From the NCBI GenBank assembly GCA_948468385.1, contig CAOKHZ010000001.1:62001-126000 (forward strand): a stretch of 64,000 nucleotides of DNA, read 5' to 3'. The notes below the pieces were generated by a model. It was given only the letters and a program-made list of their open reading frames with translations. It did not search any database and was not told the origin of the DNA. Positions 44,635 through 52,980 of the stretch are shown one piece after another. This DNA comes from an uncultured Faecalicatena sp. (GTDB lineage Bacteria > Bacillota > Clostridia > Lachnospirales > Lachnospiraceae). The translations under genes and the position numbers were made by a program. The stretch's first letter is position 1; each line of letters starts with the position of its first letter.

Positions 44635-46710
44635 ATGTCGGATACGACGAAAGAGAAAATTCAGGCCATGACGGAAGAGACGACATGTCTGCCAGCGATA
44701 ATTTATAATTTTTGCCAGCAGGGATTGGAAAATATGGATTCGGAAAATGTGAATTTGGGAAACGTGGATTCGGGAAATGCGGATTTGGAAAGTGCAAAGC
44801 CGGAAAGCTCGACGAAAGTTGGCAACGAGGCCGCGTTTTCCGGGGCAGAAGATGCCGCCAAGCCGGAGGGGTTGAAATCGGAGGGAGCGGCGCAAGAGAA
44901 GGCAGGCCAGAGAACCCCGTTGCTGCAGACGAAAGCTGTTCAAAAAATCAAATGGTTTATGGTGTTCACGTTTCATAAGCTAGGGGCGATTTATTGCCAC
45001 AACATTTGTACATATAGCAACATGGTGTTGATTGGGGCGATATTCCTATTATGCATTACCGGTGCATTTTCTCAGGCATCATTTGGCATTTTGGTTCTTT
45101 TAAACCTTGTCATTTCCATTTGTTCTGACCGAAAGGAAAGGAAAAGGTTGGAGAACGTATTATGGAAAGAAGGAACTGAGGCAGAATTGGACGAGGTGGT
45201 CGTAAGGCGGCGGAAGTCAAAGCTGGAGCGGTCATTGGACACTTACGGAAGAAGAATGGGAGCGGTCGCAGTCTCATTCAGCTTAATTTTGTTTATACAA
45301 GCTTTTATGTTTCGTTATGAAAGCTTTCAGGGCAGCATAATTTCCATGTGTTCCGCTTTCGTGGCGGCCATGCCCATTGGGATGTACTTTTTAATCCATC
45401 TTGCGAATTTTGTTGGTGCGGCAAGGCTTTCCAAGAAGGGCATGAAAGTCCAGGAAAAGAGGGCGGTCATGCGCCTGGCGGGAACGGACGTGCTTTGCGT
45501 TGGAGATTCCTCGTTATTGGGGGAATCCGATTCGACTGTCATAAAAACGCTTCAGGCGTTTCGAGATGACGGCGTGCGTGTCATATTGATTTCAAAGGAA
45601 GAGCCGGAAGTACTTTTTGAAAAGGCGAAAAGAATAGGGATCGTGGATGGAGGGCAGTGCGTGGATGCTGCCACGTTAGGTGACATGGAAGCAATGCGCA
45701 AGGCGGTGCTTCGGTCTACGGTGATTGGAAACGCGACGTCGTTACAGAAAAGTATCTTTGTGGATATCCTTCGGGAGTCGGGGAACATGGTAACGATGGT
45801 GGCAAAAAGCGAGGAGGATTGTGCCGCCGTTCAAAATGCCGACGTCAGCGTCGGATTCGCCCCACAAGGAGGGGACGTGTCCGGCCTATCCGATATGTAT
45901 GCCGAAAATGGTGAATTGGACTTGCTTGCCACGACCTATAAGGAAAGCGGAGCATTGAATCAGAATCTGCGGAATCTGTCAAGTTTGTTTTTTATGAAAA
46001 ACGTCACCGCGCTTTTGATGGCATTGTATGCAATCGTCTGTTCGGTACCGTATCCCATTACATTGTCGATGTGGACGTTGCTTAGTATTTTTACAATCGG
46101 AATCCCTTCCATCCTCTTGTTTTTATATACCTTGTCGGACGCAAAGCGTCCGCTGGCGCAAAGCGCATCAGATGAGGGATGCCCGGATGGGTATACCTTG
46201 TCGGATGCAAAGCGTCCGCTTGCGCGAAGCGCGTCAGATGAGGGGTGCCCGGATGGGTATACCTTGTCGGACGCAAAGCGTCCGTTTACGCGAAGCGCGT
46301 CAGATGAGGGGTGCCAAAAAGGACATGGAAAACGCGAAGAGAGGTTTTTGTTGAAATCGATAAAAAGGGGACTGCCGACGGCGTTAGCCGGTGCGTTGAC
46401 AGTGTTTGCCTTGTTGCGCTACGCAGTCGCGTTTGACTTGGATGCGGAGGGCACGGTCACGGCGGCCGTCCTACTGTTGGCGTTTGCGGGCTTCCTCATG
46501 TTGGGAACGCTTTGCCTGCCGATATCGTCGTTCGATGTCATGATGCTTATAATCTGCGTGGCGGGCTTTCTTTGCTGTTTCATATTTTGTAAGCCATTGT
46601 TTGGCATGGAGGCAATGAACATGCGAATCGTCATGTTGCTGGCACTTTTTCTGATTGCTGAGGAATCCTTGCATCGCCTGCTTCGCTTTTTCGACAAAGA
46701 GTTTCCTTGA
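44635..46710 (+). CDS. P-type ATPase-like membrane protein lacking catalytic motifs
   Basis: A 691-residue integral membrane protein. Residues 30-95 are low-complexity (Asn/Ser/Glu/Ala). The rest has the layout of a P-type ATPase: two helices near 125-155, two near 215-265, a cytoplasmic HAD-like region, then a C-terminal helix bundle. The catalytic motifs are missing. Where DKTGTLT is expected there is GDSSLLGE (290-297), with D replaced by G. The TGD motif is replaced by LISKEE, and GDGxND by AKSEED before NADVSVGFAPQGGD. So it cannot form the phospho-aspartate. ATG 44635 follows AAGGAG; an upstream GTG at 44566 would translate the repeat hairpin. Residues 498-563 are the tandem insertion described separately. 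Function unknown. Confidence 0.8.
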   Translation: MSDTTKEKIQAMTEETTCLPAIIYNFCQQGLENMDSENVNLGNVDSGNADLESAKPESSTKVGNEAAFSGAEDAAKPEGLKSEGAAQEKAGQRTPLLQTKAVQKIKWFMVFTFHKLGAIYCHNICTYSNMVLIGAIFLLCITGAFSQASFGILVLLNLVISICSDRKERKRLENVLWKEGTEAELDEVVVRRRKSKLERSLDTYGRRMGAVAVSFSLILFIQAFMFRYESFQGSIISMCSAFVAAMPIGMYFLIHLANFVGAARLSKKGMKVQEKRAVMRLAGTDVLCVGDSSLLGESDSTVIKTLQAFRDDGVRVILISKEEPEVLFEKAKRIGIVDGGQCVDAATLGDMEAMRKAVLRSTVIGNATSLQKSIFVDILRESGNMVTMVAKSEEDCAAVQNADVSVGFAPQGGDVSGLSDMYAENGELDLLATTYKESGALNQNLRNLSSLFFMKNVTALLMALYAIVCSVPYPITLSMWTLLSIFTIGIPSILLFLYTLSDAKRPLAQSASDEGCPDGYTLSDAKRPLARSASDEGCPDGYTLSDAKRPFTRSASDEGCQKGHGKREERFLLKSIKRGLPTALAGALTVFALLRYAVAFDLDAEGTVTAAVLLLAFAGFLMLGTLCLPISSFDVMMLIICVAGFLCCFIFCKPLFGMEAMNMRIVMLLALFLIAEESLHRLLRFFDKEFP
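46126..46323 (+). repeat. 66-bp tandem repeat, three copies, in frame inside the ATPase-like gene
   Basis: Units at 46126-46191, 46192-46257 and 46258-46323 each encode a 22-residue peptide beginning YTLSDAKRP. Each DNA unit contains two small palindromes: GGACGC-AAA-GCGTCC (or a close variant) and GCGC-GAA/AAA-GCGC. It lies between two hydrophobic segments of the C-terminal bundle. Confidence 0.92.
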
Positions 46711-46735
46711 TTTTTCTTCCATATTGGCGTAAAAT
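46707..46735 (+). promoter_or_regulatory. Promoter of the J-domain gene
   Basis: TTGATT (46707-46712, overlapping the stop of the preceding gene), 17-bp spacer and TAAAAT (46730-46735). Confidence 0.55.
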
Positions 46736-46828
46736 AACTTCAAGGGAATGATGCGGATTTTCGGGCGTAGCGTGCCGAACGCGTCACCCTCAAAGTATTT
46801 GTCATTGCTTATATATAAGGAGATTTTT

Positions 46829-47542
46829 ATGGCAGCTCGTACATATTATCAAATTTTGGGCGTTTCGCGAGACGCGACGTTTGAGGAAATCAGCAACGCC
46901 CGTACCGCGCTGGCGAAGATGTACCACCCGGATGCCAACATACAGAACGGCATTGATACGACCGGCCGGATGCAGGAAATTTTAGAAGCGTACCGTGTTC
47001 TTTCCAATCCGGAAACAAGGAAAGAATATGATTTGGAGTTAGGTGGCGGAGTACGCCGTGTTTTTAAGACGTTCAGTTTCAAGGATGAGATTCTTGCCCA
47101 GAACGCGGAACGGGAGGAGGTCTTCGTCAACTGTTGGAATGCCGCCTCCGGCTTGCAGGAAATCGTGAAACAAAGCAATCGCCTTTTTGCAAGGCAGTCC
47201 CGGAACAAGACGTTCTTCACGAAACTGCGTGAACGGATCGTACATCAGGAATATATAGAAAAGGATTTGAAAGAAGAGTTAGAAGAACTTGCCACACAGG
47301 CGTTGGAGCAAATCAAAGTCCTGCAAAGTGCCGAAATCCCGATGGAATATTGGCGGCCTGAAAGCATGAATTGGATTTTGATTCATTGGGGGCAAAATCC
47401 TACGGTCGATTATCATACGTTAGTAGCCCAGTATGACGCGGAACAAAACCAGTACGCCACTGCGACGGAACGTCTAAAATCCCATGCCCAAAACCGACAA
47501 TTCCAACAAAGCCTGAAAAAGCTGCTGACCTATGCGTTATAG
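46829..47542 (+). CDS. J-domain (DnaJ-like) protein
   Basis: A 237-residue protein with an N-terminal J domain (TYYQILGVSRDATFEEI, HPD at 33-35, RVLSNPETRKEYDLE), so it should stimulate a DnaK-type chaperone. The remaining 150 residues have no glycine/phenylalanine region, zinc finger or DnaJ C-terminal domain. They are helical and charged and I do not recognise them, so this is a class III J protein. The ATG at 46829, after AAGGAG, is chosen over one at 46748. The terminator overlaps its last codons. Confidence 0.88.
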   Translation: MAARTYYQILGVSRDATFEEISNARTALAKMYHPDANIQNGIDTTGRMQEILEAYRVLSNPETRKEYDLELGGGVRRVFKTFSFKDEILAQNAEREEVFVNCWNAASGLQEIVKQSNRLFARQSRNKTFFTKLRERIVHQEYIEKDLKEELEELATQALEQIKVLQSAEIPMEYWRPESMNWILIHWGQNPTVDYHTLVAQYDAEQNQYATATERLKSHAQNRQFQQSLKKLLTYAL

Positions 47543-47558
47543 CCAAGGTCAGCAGCTT
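47519..47558 (+). terminator. Hairpin overlapping the end of the J-domain gene
   Basis: AAGCTGCTGACCT (47519-47531) pairs perfectly with AGGTCAGCAGCTT (47546-47558); the stop codon (47540-47542) lies in the loop. The following tract CTTTCTATT is only moderately T-rich. Confidence 0.7.
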
Positions 47559-47669
47559 CTTTCTATTGTCGCATTACTTTTCCTCATACCATTATCTCTT
47601 GGGGTGGTTCTAAAGAAACCATGGCGGGAGTATATTGATAATGGAACAAATTCACGGGGAGCGTGTCAG

Positions 47670-48905
47670 ATGAAAACTTTTCCCATATTTCGTGTAAAGA
47701 TGTTTTTGGCATTTTTACTGGGCGTGACGATAAGCGTGCAGCTGTTTAGCACAAGCCTTGCCAAGGCGGCGGCCGCAGAGGGACAAATGCAAAATGAAAC
47801 GATACCGCAGGAGGAGACGTCCGCGGGTCCGCAGATTAGTGCCCCGTCGGCAGTGCTGATGGAGGTTTCCACGGGAACCATCATTTATGAAAAGGACGCG
47901 GACACGGCAAGACCGCCGGCCAGCGTGACGAAGGTCATGACCATGCTTCTCATTTTCGACGCGCTCGATGCCGGGAAGATCAGTTTGACGGACGAAGTGA
48001 CGGTCTCGGAATTTGCCGCCTCCATGGGCGGTTCTCAGGTGTTTTTGGAGCCGGGAGAGACGCAGACGGTGGACACGATGTTAAAATGCATTTCGGTTGC
48101 CAGCGCGAATGACGCCTGCGTGGCGATGGCGGAGTACATATGTGGGAGCGAGGAAGAATTTGTGCGGCAAATGAACGAGCGGGCGAAAGGGTTGGGCATG
48201 AATAACACGCATTTTGTCAACTGCAACGGCCTCGACACGGATGGGCATGAGACGAGCGCGAAGGATATTGCGTTGATGTCACGGGAGCTGATTACAAAGT
48301 ATCCGCAAATCCATAATTACTGCACGATTTGGATGGAGAATATCACACATACCACCAAGAAGGGGACTTCCGAATTCGGGCTGACTAATACGAACAAATT
48401 GATTCGCCAATATGAGTATGCCACGGGTCTGAAGACGGGATCCACCGGACTCGCCAAATTCTGTATCTCGGCGACGGCTAAGAAAGACGACGTGGAACTC
48501 ATCGCGGTCATCATGGCGGCGGAGGATTCTAAGAAACGCTTTAAGGACGCGACCACGCTTTTGGGGTATGGGTTCGGTAAATGTCAGGTATATCAGGATC
48601 AGGAGCCTCCCAAATTAGAAAAAATGAAAATCGAGGGCGGCGTAAAAGAGGAAATCGAGATTGTATACAAGAATACATTCTCGTATTTGGATACGAGCGG
48701 CGGCAACTTGTCCCAGATTACGGCCAAAATCGAACTTGCCGAGGCGTTGCCCGCACCAATCGAAAAGGGAGCGGTAGTGGGAAGGCTTAAGTACGAGTGG
48801 AACGGAAATGAAATCGGAAGCGTGGACATCGTGGCGGGCGAAGCGGTAGAAAAGGCGAAATTCGTGGACTTTTTGAAAAAAATTCTCGAAAATATGCGGG
48901 CATGA
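47670..48905 (+). CDS. D-alanyl-D-alanine carboxypeptidase (serine type, DacF-like)
   Basis: Penicillin-binding protein that trims the terminal D-Ala from peptidoglycan stem peptides. A signal peptide (FLAFLLGVTISVQLFSTSLAKA) precedes the peptidase S11 domain: SVTK (S85, K88), SAN (145-147) and KTG (255-257). A C-terminal beta domain (PBP5_C) follows, and the last residues (FVDFLKKILENM) form the amphipathic membrane anchor. 411 residues. ATG 47670 with GGGAG 9 nt upstream; an earlier start at 47532 would add an unrelated hydrophobic stretch and overlap the terminator. Confidence 0.93.
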   Translation: MKTFPIFRVKMFLAFLLGVTISVQLFSTSLAKAAAAEGQMQNETIPQEETSAGPQISAPSAVLMEVSTGTIIYEKDADTARPPASVTKVMTMLLIFDALDAGKISLTDEVTVSEFAASMGGSQVFLEPGETQTVDTMLKCISVASANDACVAMAEYICGSEEEFVRQMNERAKGLGMNNTHFVNCNGLDTDGHETSAKDIALMSRELITKYPQIHNYCTIWMENITHTTKKGTSEFGLTNTNKLIRQYEYATGLKTGSTGLAKFCISATAKKDDVELIAVIMAAEDSKKRFKDATTLLGYGFGKCQVYQDQEPPKLEKMKIEGGVKEEIEIVYKNTFSYLDTSGGNLSQITAKIELAEALPAPIEKGAVVGRLKYEWNGNEIGSVDIVAGEAVEKAKFVDFLKKILENMRA

Positions 48906-49015
48906 TAAGTGGAAGTACGCCGTACGGAAACACCAATCCAAAAGGATGAAGCCCGGAAAGCGTTACTTTTCACGGGAGGATGCCCAAAAAGTGATATAAA
49001 GCAAACAGTTTCACC

Positions 49016-49044
49016 TTGAATTCGTAAGGAAAAGGTGGTAGAAT
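49016..49044 (+). promoter_or_regulatory. Promoter of the metallophosphoesterase-scpAB run
   Basis: TTGAAT (49016-49021), 17-bp spacer, TAGAAT (49039-49044). The rest of the 48906-49156 gap contains nothing else that I recognise. Confidence 0.6.
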
Positions 49045-49156
49045 AGGCAAGGATTGTTTACCGTCGGCAACACTGAATACGTGTATACAATCCTTGCAAG
49101 AAATAAAAAAGTTTCGGGCAGCCAAGCCCGTCTGGAAAAATCAGGAGTTTGAGTTT

Positions 49157-50020
49157 ATGAAATGGTTTGCAGTGGGCGGCGTGTTCCTTTTAGCGGTGTT
49201 TTTGGAAATATGGCGTGAATTACATGGCTTTCGGATGACGCATTATACGATTGCCTCGGCCAAATGGCCGGAAAGTGCCCTGGAGGACAAGGTCTTGTTT
49301 TTGAGCGACCTCCACAATCACATGTATGGCAGTCAAAACGAAAAGTTGTTAAAGGCGATTGCGGGGGAGCGTCCGGCGGCGATTCTGATTGGCGGGGACA
49401 TGCCTGTCGCGAAGGTGGAGACCTCATTTTCTGACGCGGCCGATTTTGTGGAAGCATTGTGTAAGATTTGTCCCGTTTATTATGTAAACGGAAATCATGA
49501 GCAGCGACTTAAAGAATACAAGGAACGATTTGGGGACACGTATGGGCATTATCGGCGGCGCATTTGTGGGGCGGGCGTCATTTTGTTGGAAAATGAAAGC
49601 GTACGTCTTGAAATCGGTGGCAAGCGGATGCGCGTAAGCGGTTTGGAGCTTCCGTTAGACAGTTATAAAAAGCTACGTCATTCCAAGGTGCATGTTTCTG
49701 ACATCGTGGACAAGCTGGGAGAATGCCCGCATGAAGAATTCGAGATTTTGCTCGCGCACAACCCGGAGTACGCAAATAGTTATCTGGAGTGGGGGGCGGA
49801 CTTGGTCCTTAGTGGACACTTGCACGGGGGACTTGTCTGCCTGCCGAACGGGAAGAGCGTGATCACCCCGCAATTTCATCTGTTTCCCCGTTATGCGGGA
49901 GAGATGACGCGGGTGGGAAAACAAGCCGTGGTTGTCAGCAGGGGACTTGGCACGCACACGATTCACGTGCGACTGTTTAATCCGGCCGAAGTGGTCGTGC
50001 TGCATTTGAAAGGCGAGTGA
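49157..50020 (+). CDS. Membrane-anchored metallophosphoesterase (YkuE/YaeI-like)
   Basis: A 287-residue calcineurin-like phosphoesterase with an N-terminal membrane helix (VGGVFLLAVFLEIW). The metal-binding motifs are LSDLHNH, IGGDMP, VNGNHEQ, LLAHNPEY and SGHLHGG. The family includes enzymes acting on nucleotide-lipid or phosphate esters; the substrate here is open. TTG 49094 is in frame, but AGGAG 9 nt before ATG 49157 is better. Ends 4 bp before scpA. Confidence 0.9.
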   Translation: MKWFAVGGVFLLAVFLEIWRELHGFRMTHYTIASAKWPESALEDKVLFLSDLHNHMYGSQNEKLLKAIAGERPAAILIGGDMPVAKVETSFSDAADFVEALCKICPVYYVNGNHEQRLKEYKERFGDTYGHYRRRICGAGVILLENESVRLEIGGKRMRVSGLELPLDSYKKLRHSKVHVSDIVDKLGECPHEEFEILLAHNPEYANSYLEWGADLVLSGHLHGGLVCLPNGKSVITPQFHLFPRYAGEMTRVGKQAVVVSRGLGTHTIHVRLFNPAEVVVLHLKGE

Positions 50021-50024
50021 AAAA

Positions 50025-50771
50025 ATGGCGATACCAGTAAAGCTGGAAGTGTTCGAGGGGCCGTTGGACCTTTTGCTGCACTTGATTGACAAGAACAAAG
50101 TAGACATTTACGACATTCCGATCGTGGAAATCACGAACCAGTACATGGAGTACATTCGCAGCATGCAGGAAGCGGATTTGAACGTCATGAGTGAGTTCTT
50201 GCTGATGGCCGCCACGCTTTTGGACATTAAATGTCGGATGTTGCTGCCAAAGGAAGTGAACGAGGACGGCGAGGAGGAGGATCCACGTCAGGAACTGGTG
50301 GAACAGTTGTTACAATACAAAATGTACAAATATATGGCGTACGAACTTCGGGATCGGCAGATGGAGGCGGAATTCGTCCTTTATAGGAACGCGCCCATCC
50401 CACAGGAAATCGAGGATTACGTGGAGCCGGTTGACCTGGGAGTGTTGCTTGACGGACTGACGCTTTCCAAATTGCACAAGGTGTTCAAGGAAGTGATGAA
50501 GCGGCAGGAGAACAAAATTGACCCGGTGCGCAGCAAGTTTGGCAAGATTGAGAAGGAAGAGGTGCCGTTACAGCTAAGGCTTTCCTACGTGCAGGATTAT
50601 GCCAGAAAGTATCATCGTTTCAGCTTCCGCCAGCTTTTGCTGGAACAGAAAAGTAAGACGCACGTCGTCGTGACGTTTCTGGCGATTTTGGAATTGATGA
50701 AGGATGGGACGATTCATGTGACACAGGACGATACTTGCGGGGAAATCATGATACAGTCCCTTTTGGAATAG
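50025..50771 (+). CDS. scpA: Segregation and condensation protein A
   Basis: Kleisin subunit of the SMC-ScpAB condensin. It has 248 residues. The N-terminal SMC-neck-binding helix LEVFEGPLDLLLHLIDKNKVDIYDIPI is the family signature, the middle is helical and acidic (NEDGEEEDPRQELVEQLL), and the winged-helix C-terminus (VVTFLAILELMKDG) binds the SMC cap. Overlaps the previous operon (4-bp gap), and scpB follows after 113 bp. Confidence 0.96.
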   Translation: MAIPVKLEVFEGPLDLLLHLIDKNKVDIYDIPIVEITNQYMEYIRSMQEADLNVMSEFLLMAATLLDIKCRMLLPKEVNEDGEEEDPRQELVEQLLQYKMYKYMAYELRDRQMEAEFVLYRNAPIPQEIEDYVEPVDLGVLLDGLTLSKLHKVFKEVMKRQENKIDPVRSKFGKIEKEEVPLQLRLSYVQDYARKYHRFSFRQLLLEQKSKTHVVVTFLAILELMKDGTIHVTQDDTCGEIMIQSLLE

Positions 50772-50776
50772 GCATG

Positions 50777-50822
50777 GCCGGTCGGAAAATTCGTCTGCGC
50801 GCAAAGCGTATTTTTGACCGGC
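50777..50822. repeat. Long hairpin between scpA and scpB
   Basis: GCCGGTC (50777-50783) pairs with GACCGGC (50816-50822); the stem continues inward with GGAAAAT/ATTTTT (G-U pairs). The loop contains TGCGCGCAAAGCGTA. No T tract follows. Confidence 0.5.
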
Positions 50823-50884
50823 GGCAAAAGGCGTTCATGCGTCAGGCGTGCGGTGCGGGCGAATGATACATAGGAGAGTGCGGG

Positions 50885-51454
50885 ATGGAAATTGAGAAGC
50901 TACAAGGGATTATAGAAGGAATCTTGTTCACGATGGGGGATTCCGTGGAATTATCTAAGATTGCCGCGGCGATTGAACACGACGAGGACACGACGCGCAA
51001 GATCATCCACCTAATGATGGACAAGTATGAGGCACAGGACCGCGGGGTGCGCGTCATCGAACTGGATCACGCGTTCCAGATGTGTACCAAGAAGGAAATG
51101 TATGAGTATTTGATTCGCGTGGCAAAACAGCCGAGGAGGTATGTCCTGACGGACGTGATGCTGGAGACGTTATCCATCGTCGCCTACAAACAACCGGTCA
51201 CCCGTCTTGAGATTGAAAAGATACGAGGCGTGAAATCGGATCATGCGGTAAACCGTTTGGTGGAATTTGGACTGATCGAGGAGGCGGGACGTTTGGAAGC
51301 GCCGGGACACCCGATTTTGTTTCGTACCACGGAAGAATTTTTGCGCAGGTTTTCGGTGCAGACGTTGGACGAGCTGCCCACGATTGACCAGGAGCAGATT
51401 GAGTCCTTCAAGGCCGAGGCGGAGGACGAGGCACAATTGAAACTGGACATTTGA
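50885..51454 (+). CDS. scpB: Segregation and condensation protein B
   Basis: Condensin partner of ScpA, 189 residues with two winged-helix domains. Characteristic segments are IIEGILFTMGDSVELSKIA at the start, ETLSIVAYKQPVTRLEIEKIRG and the VNRLVEFGLIEEAGRLEAPG segment. ATG 50885 with AGGAG 7-8 nt upstream. Acidic C-terminal tail. Confidence 0.96.
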   Translation: MEIEKLQGIIEGILFTMGDSVELSKIAAAIEHDEDTTRKIIHLMMDKYEAQDRGVRVIELDHAFQMCTKKEMYEYLIRVAKQPRRYVLTDVMLETLSIVAYKQPVTRLEIEKIRGVKSDHAVNRLVEFGLIEEAGRLEAPGHPILFRTTEEFLRRFSVQTLDELPTIDQEQIESFKAEAEDEAQLKLDI

Positions 51455-51475
51455 TGATCTTTTACCGTTGTTGTC

Positions 51476-51545
51476 ATGATGATGCCCACGAATTGCTCCG
51501 CACTTCGTGTTCACGCAATTCTAAAACATCATCATATGTCTGCTT
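51476..51545. repeat. Three-tier nested stem-loop between scpB and the carboxypeptidase
   Basis: Outer arms ATGATGATG (51476-51484) and CATCATCAT (51537-51545), middle arms GAATTGC (51490-51496) and GCAATTC (51525-51531), inner CAC-TTC-GTG (51501-51509). No T tract. On the minus strand the interior reads GAACACGAAGTGCGGAGC, distantly like the ends of the elements at 10964 and 34874. Confidence 0.6.
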
Positions 51546-51591
51546 GTTTTGACATACATATAAAACAAGAACACATGGCATTGAGGCATGC

Positions 51592-52860
51592 ATGAATCGG
51601 AAAAAAGGAAATGTAAGGCGGCTGCAGGCATTTGTCTGTGCGGTCGCGTGCCTTGTCTTATGTCGCGCCTGGACGGCCCGCGCGGCAAATTTTGCAATTC
51701 TGGAAACGGAAGCCCCGGTTGGTGAGTCGGGAGCGGAAATCAAGGAACCCGGTCAATTATACGCCCAGTCGGCAGTATTGATGGATGCGGACAGCGGGCG
51801 TATTTTGTTTGCCAAGGACGCCCAGGTGGAACGCCCGATGGCGAGCACGACGAAAATCATGACTTGTATCTTGACTTTGGAGAACGCGGATTTGGACGCG
51901 CAGGCGGAAGTGAGCAGCAAGGCCGCGTCCCAGCCGGAAGTGCACTTGGGAGTTCGGGCCGGGCAAAAGTTCCGGGTGGGAGACCTTTTGTATTCCCTGA
52001 TGCTTGAGTCCCATAATGACGCGGCGGTCATTTTGGCTGAATACGTGGGCGGGAGCACGGAAGAATTTGCAAGCATGATGAACGACAAAGCGAAGGAAAT
52101 CGGCTGCGAACATACATATTTCATTACCCCGAACGGACTGGACGCGCAAAACGAGGAAGGGACGCATCACACGACGGCCGAGGATTTGGCCAGAATCATG
52201 AAATATTGTATCATGGATTCTGTAAAGGCCGAAGAGTTCCTGAAAATTACGCGGACGGATTCTTATGGCTTTACGGATTGCGAAGGAAAGTCATCTTATT
52301 CGTGCAACAACCACAATTCTTTTTTGAAAATGATGGACGGGGCACTGTCCGGCAAGACAGGGTTCACGAACGGTGCCGGATATTGTTACGTGGGAGCCCT
52401 AAGGCGGGATGACAAGGTGTTCATCGTGGCGCTCCTTGCCTGCGGCTGGCCAAACCATAAGACGTACAAGTGGCGGGACACGAGGGAGCTTATGGAGTAC
52501 GGGCTTTCTTCTTTCGAATACGTCAAATTGACGGAATGGCCCGACTTGCCGTCAATCGTGGTACACGAAGGGGTTGCCTTAAATGGTCGTCCTGACGCGC
52601 AGGCGCGGGTGGGGGTCGAGATGGGCGAAGGCCTGGAAGATTATCAGGTGCTTCTTCGAAAGGACCAGCGGATTGAAATGCGCACGGAGTTGGCGGAGTT
52701 TTTGACGGCTCCCGTTGAAAAGGGGAGCGTCGTGGGAAAGGTGCAGTATTTCTGTGACGGAAATCTGCTTTGCGAGGCGGAAATCAAGACCAGCGAAAGC
52801 GTGGAGGAGCGGACGTTTGCCTGGTGCCTAGAGTGGCTTTTTGGCAAGTTTGCTTGTTGA
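51592..52860 (+). CDS. D-alanyl-D-alanine carboxypeptidase, second copy
   Basis: A 422-residue secreted or anchored S11 peptidase. A signal peptide (RRLQAFVCAVACLVLCRAWTARA) precedes the domain with STTK (S85, K88), SHN (140-142) and KTG (255-257). The middle motif is SHN, not the SAN of the paralogue at 47670. The two share spacing of all three motifs but differ in most of the sequence. A PBP5_C-like domain and hydrophobic C-terminus follow (FAWCLEWLFGKF). The position after scpAB is common in Clostridia. The ribosome site (GAGG) is weak. Confidence 0.92.
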   Translation: MNRKKGNVRRLQAFVCAVACLVLCRAWTARAANFAILETEAPVGESGAEIKEPGQLYAQSAVLMDADSGRILFAKDAQVERPMASTTKIMTCILTLENADLDAQAEVSSKAASQPEVHLGVRAGQKFRVGDLLYSLMLESHNDAAVILAEYVGGSTEEFASMMNDKAKEIGCEHTYFITPNGLDAQNEEGTHHTTAEDLARIMKYCIMDSVKAEEFLKITRTDSYGFTDCEGKSSYSCNNHNSFLKMMDGALSGKTGFTNGAGYCYVGALRRDDKVFIVALLACGWPNHKTYKWRDTRELMEYGLSSFEYVKLTEWPDLPSIVVHEGVALNGRPDAQARVGVEMGEGLEDYQVLLRKDQRIEMRTELAEFLTAPVEKGSVVGKVQYFCDGNLLCEAEIKTSESVEERTFAWCLEWLFGKFAC

Positions 52861-52870
52861 GATTAAAATA

Positions 52871-52887
52871 AATCAATGAATTTGATT
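52871..52887. promoter_or_regulatory. Inverted repeat upstream of leuA-araC, candidate operator
   Basis: AATCAA (52871-52876) and TTGATT (52882-52887) around TGAAT, extended imperfectly by A/T on both sides. It is the clearest dyad in the 120-bp leader. I find no strong -35/-10 pair here; TAGATT (52899)-17-TAGTAT (52922) is the best weak candidate, which would suit an activated promoter. Confidence 0.4.
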
Positions 52888-52980
52888 AAATTCACCACTA
52901 GATTAATTCTGCTATATGTGCTAGTATAGGAGAGGATAAAATAAGACAACCAACTTGATAAAATATAAGGAGATGCTATC

